Of a DNA stretch of 64,000 nucleotides, positions 41,228-49,445 are shown in pieces. The DNA lies in assembly GCA_910579785.1 (NCBI GenBank), contig CAJTVJ010000002.1, positions 1 through 64,000 of the forward strand, read 5' to 3'. A program made the translations under genes and the position numbers. This stretch comes from an uncultured Christensenella sp. Lineage in GTDB: Bacteria; Bacillota; Clostridia; Christensenellales; UBA3700. Within the stretch, counting starts at the first letter, position 1. The number at the start of each line of letters is the position of its first letter. A model generated the notes under the pieces. It saw nothing but the letters and a program-made list of their open reading frames with translations. It was not told where the DNA came from and ran no database searches.

Positions 41228-42970
41228 ATGTATAAAGAGAATTACAAGCAGTGGCTCGACAGCGTAAGCGAGGAGCAAAAGAGCGAGCTTATCGCAATAG
41301 CAGACGACGATAAGGAAATCAAAGAGAGATTTACTTTGCCTTTGGCTTTCGGCACGGCAGGTATGCGCGGCACAATTTGCATGGGCATATCCAATATGAA
41401 CGAATATACCGTTGCAAGGGCGACAAAGGGACTCAGCGACTATATCAATTTGCTTGGAAGCAAGCAGGCAAAAAGAGGCGTAATAATCTCGTACGACACA
41501 AGACGTATGTCCTTTGAGTTTGCGCTTACTGCGGCGCGAGTGCTTGCCGCCAACGGAATAAAGACGTATCTTTTTGAGAACGTCCGTCCCGTGCCGATGT
41601 GTTCATTTGCCGTAAGAGAACTTGGCTGTATTGCCGGCATTATGATCACAGCCAGCCACAATCCTAAGGAGTACAACGGATATAAGGTGTACGGAGAGGA
41701 CGGCGCGCAGATGTCGCCCGAGGCGACTGCCAAGGTCGTGGAATATATAGACAAGACGCCGTATTTCAATCTTTCAAAGGCAGACGTCAAGAGCGTATCG
41801 CACAAGGATATAGAGGGCAAAGACGGCTTTGAACTTGGCGAGAATATCACAGTAATCGGCAAGAGCATTGACGATAAGTATTACGACACCATATCCAAGC
41901 TTTCGCTCTCAAAAGAGGCTGTCGACAAGGTGGGCAAGGATATAAAGATAGTCTATTCGCCGATACACGGCTCTGGCTTCGTGCCTGTGACGACAATGCT
42001 TGCAAGGATGGGTATATCCGTATCGGTCGTCGAAGAACAGAAATATCCAGACACGGAGTTTTCGACAGTCGCTATGCCTAATCCCGAGCAGCCCGACGCG
42101 CTCAAAATGGGAATAGAGCTTGCGAATAAACTCGGCAGCGACATAGTCATCGGCACCGACCCCGACTGCGACAGAATGGGTATAGCAATAAGAGATAACA
42201 ACGGAGAGTTTACGCTCCTCAACGGCAATCAGATAGGCGCAATGCTTATGGACTATATACTTATGCGCCATAAGCAAGAGGGTACGTTGCCTGCCAACAG
42301 CGCGGTAGTAAAGACAATAGTTACGACGCGTCTTGCCGATAAGATAGCCAAAAGCTACGGAGCCGCCGTATACGACGTGCTCACGGGATTTAAGTTTATC
42401 GGAGAGAAGATAAAGCAATGGGAGCAGGACGGGCAGCATACCTTTATGTTTGGGTATGAGGAGAGCTACGGCTATCTGTCAGGCACTCACGCGAGAGACA
42501 AGGACGCAGTCGTCGCAAGTATGCTCTTTGCAGAAATGGCTTGTTACTATACCTATAAGAAAGTGTCGCTGTATGACAAACTCAACAGTCTTTTTGACAA
42601 ATTCGGGTATTTTGTGGAGAGCAGCAAGTCTATCGCATTCAAGGGCTTGGACGGTATGGAGCAAATGGCAAACATAATGAAGAAGTTCAAAGAGTGCGAT
42701 CTTGAAGAGGTTGCAGGCGTGCCTATGAATAGTAAGCTTGACTTACAATCGGGCATGGTAAAGAACTATACCGACGGCTCTATCGAGATGACGGATTTGC
42801 CGTCCGCCAACGTTATAAAGTATGAATTCGGCGACGACGAATGGCTTTGCATACGTCCCAGCGGAACGGAGCCTAAACTTAAAATCTACGTGTCTACCAA
42901 GGCGGAGAGTAAACAAAAGAGCATGGAGCGCAACAAGACGTTGCAATCTGCAATTATAAATATGATTTAA
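41228..42970 (+). CDS. pgcA: Phosphoglucomutase / phosphomannomutase
   Basis: A 580-aa four-domain alpha-D-phosphohexomutase that interconverts hexose 1- and 6-phosphates and feeds nucleotide-sugar synthesis. The phosphoserine is S143 in IMITASHNPKEYNGYK, the Mg2+ loop is GTDPDCDRMGIA, the sugar-binding loop is GYEESYGYLSGTHARDKD and the phosphate-binding loop is RPSGTEPKLKIY. The length fits the Bacillus PgcA/PgmB-like group. GGGAG lies 10 bases before the ATG, and a strong terminator follows. Confidence 0.95.
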   Translation: MYKENYKQWLDSVSEEQKSELIAIADDDKEIKERFTLPLAFGTAGMRGTICMGISNMNEYTVARATKGLSDYINLLGSKQAKRGVIISYDTRRMSFEFALTAARVLAANGIKTYLFENVRPVPMCSFAVRELGCIAGIMITASHNPKEYNGYKVYGEDGAQMSPEATAKVVEYIDKTPYFNLSKADVKSVSHKDIEGKDGFELGENITVIGKSIDDKYYDTISKLSLSKEAVDKVGKDIKIVYSPIHGSGFVPVTTMLARMGISVSVVEEQKYPDTEFSTVAMPNPEQPDALKMGIELANKLGSDIVIGTDPDCDRMGIAIRDNNGEFTLLNGNQIGAMLMDYILMRHKQEGTLPANSAVVKTIVTTRLADKIAKSYGAAVYDVLTGFKFIGEKIKQWEQDGQHTFMFGYEESYGYLSGTHARDKDAVVASMLFAEMACYYTYKKVSLYDKLNSLFDKFGYFVESSKSIAFKGLDGMEQMANIMKKFKECDLEEVAGVPMNSKLDLQSGMVKNYTDGSIEMTDLPSANVIKYEFGDDEWLCIRPSGTEPKLKIYVSTKAESKQKSMERNKTLQSAIINMI

Positions 42971-42990
42971 TAATACAACTTTAAATGCAA

Positions 42991-43017
42991 CAAGGCGGTC
43001 ATATCCGCCTTGTTTTT
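42991..43017 (+). terminator. Terminator after phosphoglucomutase
   Basis: CAAGGCGG pairs with CCGCCTTG around TCATAT and is followed by TTTTT. Confidence 0.93.
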
Positions 43018-43154
43018 ACGTTTATAAGTCGCAACGATAATGCCATTTATTTTCTTTGATTGTCGATATTTTATGGAGCGTAATATTTCCATTCGCCTTT
43101 ATAATTTTTTTGGCATTTGGCAACAATCATTATAGGATTTGTTTGGAGGAGAAT

Positions 43155-43943
43155 ATGAAGGGCAAAAATATTGCGATAATAACGGGCGCGAGCAGCGGAA
43201 TAGGAAGAGAGTTTTTGAAGTTGCTTCTGAAAGAAGACGGGCTGGACGAGCTGTGGGCGATAGGTCGGGACGAGCAAAGACTCAAAGAGGTGAAGGAAGA
43301 TGACAGAGAAAGGATAAGGGTATTTCCCATGGACTTGTCGGAGAGAAAAAATCTCGATATACTAGACGCGTTGGCTGAGAGCGAAGAGGTTAACGTGCGT
43401 TGGCTTGTAAATTGCGCCGGATATGCCAAATTTTGCGACTATGGCGGCATAGATAGATACACCTCGGTGAATATGATAGACGTCAACGTCAGCGCGTTGG
43501 TGGCTATGTGCGTTATATTTATTCCGCATATGCAAAGGGGCGGACATATCTTGAATATGGCGTCGCAGGCGGCTTTTCAACCTTTGCCTTATCAAAATAT
43601 TTACAGCTGCACAAAGGCGTTTGTACGCAACTATACGCGCGCTTTGAACGTAGAGTTGAAGTCTAAGGGCGTGACAGCAACGGCGGTATGTCCTGGATGG
43701 ATGCAGACGAGATTGATAGAGAGAGCTATTGTCGAGGGAGAAAAGGGGACGAGAGTTTTTCCGCATATAGTTTATCCCGACGCAGTTGCCAAAAAAGCCG
43801 TAAAAGACGCCAAAAAGTCAAAGGATCAATCAATATATTCGGCATATGTCAATATGTCGCACGCCGTCGCTAAATTTTTGCCGCAAAAGTGCATGATGGG
43901 CATATGGCTGAGACAGCAAAAACTCAAAGACGGCAAGCGTTGA
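43155..43943 (+). CDS. Short-chain dehydrogenase/reductase
   Basis: A 262-aa NAD(P)-dependent oxidoreductase. The cofactor loop is ITGASSGIGREF at residues 8-19, NCAGYA is the NxAG motif, the catalytic Ser is in NMASQAAF and the catalytic YxxxK is YSCTKAF. The variant resembles the DltE/YqjQ-like group often found in Firmicutes; the substrate is unknown. ATG 43155 is preceded by TTGGAGGAG; the open frame upstream of it has no start site. It is a single gene with a terminator at 43980. Confidence 0.9.
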   Translation: MKGKNIAIITGASSGIGREFLKLLLKEDGLDELWAIGRDEQRLKEVKEDDRERIRVFPMDLSERKNLDILDALAESEEVNVRWLVNCAGYAKFCDYGGIDRYTSVNMIDVNVSALVAMCVIFIPHMQRGGHILNMASQAAFQPLPYQNIYSCTKAFVRNYTRALNVELKSKGVTATAVCPGWMQTRLIERAIVEGEKGTRVFPHIVYPDAVAKKAVKDAKKSKDQSIYSAYVNMSHAVAKFLPQKCMMGIWLRQQKLKDGKR

Positions 43944-43979
43944 TGTCACTATATTTTATTTAATAATGCGATATAGATA

Positions 43980-44012
43980 GCATGTTGGCAAATTGTCAAC
44001 GTGCGTTTTATT
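43980..44012 (+). terminator. Terminator after the SDR gene
   Basis: GCATGTTGGCA pairs (two G-U) with TGTCAACGTGC around AAT and is followed by GTTTTATTTTAT. Confidence 0.85.
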
Positions 44013-44070
44013 TTATATGTTTAAAGGGTGATTTTACGTGTTGTATATGCGATGAATTACAAATTATCGT

Positions 44071-44099
44071 TTGACTTAATTATTGTATTGATGTATTAT
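44071..44099 (+). promoter_or_regulatory. Promoter of the yhhQ leader
   Basis: TTGACT at 44071-44076 and TATTAT at 44094-44099 are 17 bases apart; transcription should start near 44106, about 258 nt before the transporter gene. Confidence 0.75.
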
Positions 44100-44105
44100 A
44101 TAAAA

Positions 44106-44363
44106 AATACAGACGGGCAGTTCGGGACCATCCTGCCTTTGCGTGAGCAAAAATCAAAACTAGGGATATATGGCAATTTGTCTGTCATATCGGCGTCCCT
44201 AGCGGGCGCATTTTTTATGGGGAATATGCCCAAGATACGGCGGCGTGATAAACAACAAGAAGATAGATACAGCGATTTTGAGATGACGCGTATGCGTATA
44301 AGAAGTGCGCTTTTGCGGCTGTTATATTGGCAAAGACATGGACATTTTTGAAATGGGTGAGAT
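44106..44363 (+). promoter_or_regulatory. Long structured leader RNA before the queuosine-precursor transporter
   Basis: The leader begins with a stem-loop GGGCAG (44115-44120) / CTGCCT (44133-44138), then a hairpin TTTGC-GTGA-GCAAA with a GNRA tetraloop (44138-44151), an A-rich linker and a large hairpin CTAGGGA (44160-44166) / TCCCTAG (44196-44202) with inner pairing, followed by a T-run at 44211-44216. The GGGAC of the first loop could pair with GTCCC of the large hairpin, suggesting alternative folds. The first stem-loop plus A-rich segment faintly recalls the preQ1-I riboswitch, which often controls such transporters, but I could not fit its pseudoknot pairing. Confidence 0.5.
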
Positions 44364-45095
44364 ATGAACGAATTGATTCTAGTAATTTCATTGATACTTA
44401 TATACGGGACTGTGCTTTTGGCATATTTTTTATTCGGCAGGACGGGACTTTATTGCATATCCGCTATCGCCACTGTCATGGCTAATATCGAAGTTGTAAT
44501 TTTGATAAAGGCGTTCGGTATGGAGCAGACGCTTGGCAACGTGCTTTTCGCGGCGACTTTTCTAATCACCGATATTCTTTCGGAATGCGAAGGTAAAAGA
44601 CATGCCAACAAGGCGGTGTATATCGGCATATTCTCGCAGATATTCTTTTTGCTGCTTTCTCAAAGTTGGCTGTTGTATGCGCCTGCGGAAGGCGATTCGA
44701 CAATGCAGGCAATTAAGACGATATTCTCCAATACGCCTAGATTGATACTTGCTTCGCTTTCGGTCTATGCGGTTAGTCAAATATTCGACGTATGGCTATA
44801 CCACAAGTGGTGGAACTTTACGCAAAAAAAATTCGGCGATAAAAAGAGATTTTTATGGCTTCGCAACAACGGCTCTACGCTTGTAAGTCAGATCGTCAAC
44901 GCAATGCTTTTTACGACGATAGCCTTTGCAGGAAAATATGACTTTAAGACGTTGGCTTCGATATTCGGGTCGAGTTATTTGATTTATCTCGTTGCGGCGC
45001 TGCTCGATACGCCGATAGTGTATCTTGCAAGATTGATAAGCGAAAGACGGAAGAGTAAGTTTAAAAGCGATATGGAAGATATTACAACTACATAA
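44364..45095 (+). CDS. yhhQ: Queuosine precursor transporter (YhhQ/VUT family)
   Basis: A 243-aa membrane protein with about six membrane segments. The family signature is clear in FAATFLITDILSECEGKRHANKAVYIG and in FLWLRNNGSTLVSQIVNAMLFTTIAFAG. These proteins import queuine or preQ0/preQ1, precursors of the tRNA modification queuosine. A GGTGAG site precedes the ATG by about 6 bases. The gene has a promoter with a long structured leader and a terminator shared with the converging capD-like gene; there are no other queuosine genes in the window. Confidence 0.9.
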   Translation: MNELILVISLILIYGTVLLAYFLFGRTGLYCISAIATVMANIEVVILIKAFGMEQTLGNVLFAATFLITDILSECEGKRHANKAVYIGIFSQIFFLLLSQSWLLYAPAEGDSTMQAIKTIFSNTPRLILASLSVYAVSQIFDVWLYHKWWNFTQKKFGDKKRFLWLRNNGSTLVSQIVNAMLFTTIAFAGKYDFKTLASIFGSSYLIYLVAALLDTPIVYLARLISERRKSKFKSDMEDITTT

Positions 45096-45130
45096 TAAAT
45101 TATGTTGCAAAGCACTAAGTTAAGCAAAAT

Positions 45131-45157
45131 AAATGGACGGGTTAACCGTCCATTTTG
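45131..45157. terminator. Bidirectional terminator
   Basis: AAATGGACGG pairs with CCGTCCATTT around GTTAA-type loop, with A-runs upstream and a T-run downstream, between converging genes. Confidence 0.88.
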
Positions 45158-45162
45158 TATTG

Positions 45163-47166
45163 TTATTTAGCTTGTTTTTCTTCTTTATATTCTTTTGCCA
45201 GATTGGTTATCTTTTCAAGATATTCGGAGTTGTGATTAAAAGTCGGCACCAGCACTTTCAGCTGTTCGACTACTGCAAATTTGTCGTTGGTCATACATAT
45301 CTCGCGCATCTTTTCCAACTCAGCAGTAAACTTGGGTATATCTATCTCCATTTGGTGTCCTATAAAGATTTTTTCGTTGGCTGTCTTTTGCAGTCCCTCT
45401 TCGTTCATAAGAAGCTCTTCATATAACTTTTCTCCCGGACGCAATCCTGTGAAAGCAATATCAATGTCGACGTACGGCTTATATCCCATAAGTTTGATAA
45501 GATTTTCTGCCAAAGTGACTATCTTGACCTGCTTGCCCATATCAAGGACAAATATTTCGCCGCCGTGCGCAAAGGTGCCTGCTTGCAACACGAGACTTAC
45601 CGCCTCAGGTATCGTCATAAAATATCTTATTATGTCGGGGTGGGTGACTGTGACGGGACCGCCTTTCTCAATTTGGTCTTTAAAAAGCGGTATGACGGAG
45701 CCGTTGCTTCCCAGCACGTTGCCGAATCTAACCGCGGCAAATTCCGTAGGGGAGTTGGTCTCTGCACATTTTTGAGCCATCATCTGTACGATTTCTTCAC
45801 AACAGCGCTTTGTCGCGCCCATTACGTTGGTCGGATTGACAGCTTTGTCGGTTGAAATCATGATAAACTTCTGCACGTTATGCTTTTGAGCAAGCGTCAC
45901 GACGTTGTAAGTGCCGAATATATTGTTTTTGACTGCCTCTTCCGGCACTGTCTCCATCAACGGTACGTGCTTGTGCGCAGCCGCGTGGAATATTATCTGC
46001 GGACGGAACTCCAAAAAGAGTTCGTTCATTTTGTCATAATCGGTAATAGAGACTATCTCAACGTGCAGATCGTAATTTGCTCCGTACGTGCGAAGAAGTT
46101 CTTGCTGAATGTTGTAAGCGCAGTTCTCGTATACGTCGACGATTATTATACGCCTTGGTTTGTATTTAGATATTTGACGGCAAAGTTCCGAGCCGATAGA
46201 GCCGCCGCCGCCCGTCACCATGACGACCTTGTCGTATATATAGCTTGCTACGCCCACGTCGTCAAAGGAAATTTGCTGACGTCCCAAAAGGTCGCCGATA
46301 TTGATGTCGCGCATCTGCTTGGTGATGTTGACGTTGTCTATCATCTCGCTCATATACGGCAAGACCTTGATTTGACACTTAGTGGCATTGCAGTCTGTGA
46401 GAATGCGCTGTCTTGCTTCGCCGCCTAAGGACGGGATGGCAAAAATTATAACGTCTATCGCATACTTCTGCACGATTATCGCGATATCCTGCGTATTGCC
46501 TACGACCTCTATCTCGTTGATTATTCTTCCCAATTTATCGGGGTCGTCGTCTATCATACATATCGGATCGTAAATGCTGTCTTGACGTGATATCTCTTCG
46601 AGTATCACGCTGGCGGTATATCCTGCGCCTATAATCATAGTGCGCTTGCGCTTGCCTGTTTCCAGCTTGTCCCGCTGCTTTGCATAGACAAATTCATAGA
46701 GTATTCTAAATAAAATTATAAAAGTTGCAGAGAACGTACCCAACATGATATATGCAGGGAATATGATTTGATTGAATTTTATATTCTCGCCGCCTGTCAC
46801 GGGAGGCATGCCTTCTATTTTTATCAGATGAAAAATTTGGTCAAAAATTGAGAATAGAATAGTTGCGCACACGCAAGCTCCCACTATTCTTAGATAATCT
46901 CTTCCTCTTGCATAACGCCATACGACTTTAAATACTCTAAATGCCAAAAATGCCAAAAAGAATATGACAAGTACTATCGGCAGGCATATAAATGCGCTTT
47001 GAAGAATTTTCAACAACGATGCGCCCTGCGACGGCAAATATGCCTGCGACAGCACAACCGCGGCCATATAACATATGGTCACGGTTATCAAATCTATCGC
47101 TAAAATACCCCATTCTCTTAGAGTGCGTATAGAAAAAGACTTTGTCTTAAGTTTGGGACGATTCAT
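45163..47166 (-). CDS. CapD-like nucleotide-sugar 4,6-dehydratase (membrane form)
   Basis: A 667-aa protein with four N-terminal membrane segments (IDLITVTICYMAAVVLSQAYL; AFICLPIVLVIFFLAFLAFRVF; two more to about residue 165), a first Rossmann domain (RTMIIGAGYTASVILEEI) and a C-terminal SDR domain with VMVTGGGGSIGSELCRQI and MISTDKAVNPTNVMGATKRCCEEI. This is the CapD/WbpM/PglF layout; these enzymes convert UDP-GlcNAc to a 4-keto-6-deoxy sugar for surface glycans. The ATG at 47166 has GGAGAG 5 bases upstream and lies 2 bases after the galE stop, so the genes are coupled; the longer open frame runs back inside galE. Confidence 0.93.
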   Translation of the reverse strand: MNRPKLKTKSFSIRTLREWGILAIDLITVTICYMAAVVLSQAYLPSQGASLLKILQSAFICLPIVLVIFFLAFLAFRVFKVVWRYARGRDYLRIVGACVCATILFSIFDQIFHLIKIEGMPPVTGGENIKFNQIIFPAYIMLGTFSATFIILFRILYEFVYAKQRDKLETGKRKRTMIIGAGYTASVILEEISRQDSIYDPICMIDDDPDKLGRIINEIEVVGNTQDIAIIVQKYAIDVIIFAIPSLGGEARQRILTDCNATKCQIKVLPYMSEMIDNVNITKQMRDINIGDLLGRQQISFDDVGVASYIYDKVVMVTGGGGSIGSELCRQISKYKPRRIIIVDVYENCAYNIQQELLRTYGANYDLHVEIVSITDYDKMNELFLEFRPQIIFHAAAHKHVPLMETVPEEAVKNNIFGTYNVVTLAQKHNVQKFIMISTDKAVNPTNVMGATKRCCEEIVQMMAQKCAETNSPTEFAAVRFGNVLGSNGSVIPLFKDQIEKGGPVTVTHPDIIRYFMTIPEAVSLVLQAGTFAHGGEIFVLDMGKQVKIVTLAENLIKLMGYKPYVDIDIAFTGLRPGEKLYEELLMNEEGLQKTANEKIFIGHQMEIDIPKFTAELEKMREICMTNDKFAVVEQLKVLVPTFNHNSEYLEKITNLAKEYKEEKQAK

Positions 47167-47167
47167 C

Positions 47168-48181
47168 TCACTCTCCGTATCCGTTAGGGTTTTGGCTTTG
47201 CCATCTCCAACTGTCTTCGCACATATCGTTGAGGTCGTATTTGCACTCAAATCCAAGTTCTTGCTTTGCAAGGGCGGTGGACGCATAGCATTCTGCGATG
47301 TCGCCGCTTCTTCTCGGAGCAATCACATAAGGCACTTTTTTGCCGCTTGCCTTTTCAAAAGCCTTTACCATATCAAGCACGCTGTATCCTTTGCCTGTGC
47401 CGAGGTTGTATATTACAAGTCCGCTTTGGCTCATAAGCTTTTTAAGCGCGAGAATATGTCCGTGCGCAAGGTCGAGTACGTGTATATAATCTCTCACTCC
47501 CGTGCCGTCGTGCGTAGGGTAGTCGTCGCCGAATACGCTGAGTCTTTGCAATTTGCCGATAGCGACTTGCGTGATATACGGCATAAGATTGTTGGGAATA
47601 CCGTTGGGATCCTCGCCTATGAGACCGCTCTTATGCGCGCCGATAGGATTGAAATATCTCAAAAGCGCGATGTTAAAGGAATTGTCGGCTTTGTAGATGT
47701 CTTTGAGTATGCCTTCGATATACAACTTGGTCGTGCCGTAAGGATTTGTCGTGGAGAGAGGGAAGTCCTCGCTGATAGGTACGCTCTTGGGCTGACCGTA
47801 TACCGTCGCCGAAGACGAAAATACCAAGTTTTTGCAGCCGTACTCTCTCATTACCTGTATGAGATTGAGAGTGCTGATTAAGTTGTTTTGATAATATTCA
47901 AGCGGTTTTTGGCATGATTCGCCCACCGCTTTGAGTCCTGCAAAATGTATGCAAGCATCTATTTTTTCTTTTTCAAAGACCTCTCTAAGCTTTGCGATAT
48001 CGCAGAGGTCGTATTGATAAAACTTGATTTTTTTGCCTGTGATCTTTTCAAGTCTGTCAATGGCGATTTTCTTGCTGTTGCAGAGATTGTCTACGATTAT
48101 CGGGTCAAACCCGTTTTCTATCAATTCTATTACCGTATGGCTGCCTATATATCCGGCGCCGCCGCTTACCAAAATGCTCAT
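47168..48181 (-). CDS. galE: UDP-glucose/UDP-GlcNAc 4-epimerase
   Basis: A 337-aa NAD-dependent SDR enzyme that interconverts UDP-glucose and UDP-galactose, or the N-acetyl forms. It begins ILVSGGAGYIGSHTVIELIENG, has the HFAGLKAVGES segment, the catalytic Ser region FSSSATVYG and YGTTKLYIE (YxxxK), then GVRDYIHVLDLAHGH and the nucleotide-binding RRSGDIAECYA. Its place between a NahK-like kinase and a UDP-GlcNAc-type dehydratase suggests it works on N-acetylated sugars. AGGAG lies 7 bases before the ATG. Confidence 0.96.
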   Translation of the reverse strand: MSILVSGGAGYIGSHTVIELIENGFDPIIVDNLCNSKKIAIDRLEKITGKKIKFYQYDLCDIAKLREVFEKEKIDACIHFAGLKAVGESCQKPLEYYQNNLISTLNLIQVMREYGCKNLVFSSSATVYGQPKSVPISEDFPLSTTNPYGTTKLYIEGILKDIYKADNSFNIALLRYFNPIGAHKSGLIGEDPNGIPNNLMPYITQVAIGKLQRLSVFGDDYPTHDGTGVRDYIHVLDLAHGHILALKKLMSQSGLVIYNLGTGKGYSVLDMVKAFEKASGKKVPYVIAPRRSGDIAECYASTALAKQELGFECKYDLNDMCEDSWRWQSQNPNGYGE

Positions 48182-48203
48182 TTTGCTATCTCCTATATTG
48201 ATA

Positions 48204-49295
48204 TTATATATTATTTTTGCATTTTATTGCTATATCCAGCATTTGCTTGCTTTGTTTTTCCATAAGATCCACAAGCTTAAACTGCGTGTGGCATCTTACT
48301 AAATTGTGGTCGGGGTACTCTGTCTTAAAATAAACGTCTCCGTCAAGATAGTCCGTCAAGAATCTAATACCGCACTCCAAAGTGATTATTATTGCGCCGA
48401 TATGCAGCATTTTCAGTTCCTCGTCGGTTATCTTGTCGCCTATACCTTTTAAAAATCCTTTGCAGTAGGCTTCATAAAGGTTTATGTCAAAATCAACGAT
48501 TGACAGATCCTTTTCGTCTTCTAGGGCAGTGTTGCAGCCCGAGCGAATTGAATCGCCGAAATCATACAGCAAAGATCCCGGCATAATAGTATCCAAATCT
48601 ATTATACATATAGCTCTGCCGCTTGCTTTGTCTATCAGCACGTTGTTTATCTTTGTGTCGTTGTGAGTTACTCTCAAAGGAATGCGACCGTCGTTTAAAG
48701 CGTCTACGATTGCGCTTAATTTTTCTTTTCTTTCCTTGACGAAGTTGATTTCTTCCAATGCGTTATCCTTTCGCCCGCTCTTATTTTGTTCTATCGCGTC
48801 AAGAAACTTGTTGTATCTATCCACGGTATTGTGGAAATTGGGAATTACTTCGACAAGCGAATTTGCGTCAAAGCTGTCAAGCCTTGCGATAAACTTGCCA
48901 AAAGCTTCTCCCGTATTTTCAAATACGGCAGGGGAGTCTATGACTTGATATACGACGGTGTTGCTGACGAATATGTAAGCTCTCCAACAGTTGACGCCGT
49001 CAAGATAATAAAAATTGCCGTCAAGAGTAGGGACGAGAGTCATACATTCTCTTGCGCAGTCTCCGCCCTCATTTTCTATGATCTGTCTTAAAGTCTGTGT
49101 GACCTTTTGGATATTTTGCATAAGCGAATGAAAATTTTTGAAAATTCTTGTGTTGAGCTTTTGCAATATATAGTTCTCTTCGCCGTCTTTCATTTGGACA
49201 AGGAAAGTGTCGTTGATATGTCCCTCGCCATACGGCGTTATTGACTCAACCTCTCCTTTGAAGCAAAATTGTTTTGCCACTTCGTATCTTGTCAT
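48204..49295 (-). CDS. nahK: N-acetylhexosamine 1-kinase-like phosphotransferase
   Basis: A 363-aa kinase of the aminoglycoside phosphotransferase fold. It resembles Bifidobacterium NahK as I remember it along its whole length: TPYGEGHINDTFLV, YILQKLNTRIF, the catalytic RVTHNDTKINNVL, IIDLDTIMPGSLLYDFGDSIR (metal-binding Asp), NTALEDEKDLS and ECGIRFLTDYLDGDVYF. NahK phosphorylates GlcNAc or GalNAc at C1, a step in using mucin- and milk-derived galacto-N-biose. It precedes galE by 22 bases. No galacto-N-biose phosphorylase is present in this window. Confidence 0.88.
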   Translation of the reverse strand: MTRYEVAKQFCFKGEVESITPYGEGHINDTFLVQMKDGEENYILQKLNTRIFKNFHSLMQNIQKVTQTLRQIIENEGGDCARECMTLVPTLDGNFYYLDGVNCWRAYIFVSNTVVYQVIDSPAVFENTGEAFGKFIARLDSFDANSLVEVIPNFHNTVDRYNKFLDAIEQNKSGRKDNALEEINFVKERKEKLSAIVDALNDGRIPLRVTHNDTKINNVLIDKASGRAICIIDLDTIMPGSLLYDFGDSIRSGCNTALEDEKDLSIVDFDINLYEAYCKGFLKGIGDKITDEELKMLHIGAIIITLECGIRFLTDYLDGDVYFKTEYPDHNLVRCHTQFKLVDLMEKQSKQMLDIAIKCKNNI

Positions 49296-49401
49296 ATTTC
49301 CTTTTACACCTTTTTATTGTATATATTATATATTTATTATTAAATAAAGATTTTTATAAAGCAAACTGCCTATTTGCTCTATAAAAATCTCAATTTACTA
49401 G

Positions 49402-49433
49402 TAGATTACACACGGCTTGCCGTGTGTAATCTA
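49402..49433. terminator. Strong hairpin after the large lipoprotein gene
   Basis: TAGATTACACACGG pairs perfectly with CCGTGTGTAATCTA around CTTG, a 14-bp stem 13 bases after the lipoprotein stop codon. There is no clean T-run, so it may be a processing or mRNA-stabilising hairpin rather than a true terminator. Confidence 0.65.
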
Positions 49434-49445
49434 TATTGTAGTTGC

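Noticed and set aside
44028..44351. A 107-codon plus-strand open frame before yhhQ
   Set aside because: It starts upstream of and spans a good promoter at 44071-44099, has no ribosome binding site, and its sequence is better explained by the paired segments of a leader RNA.
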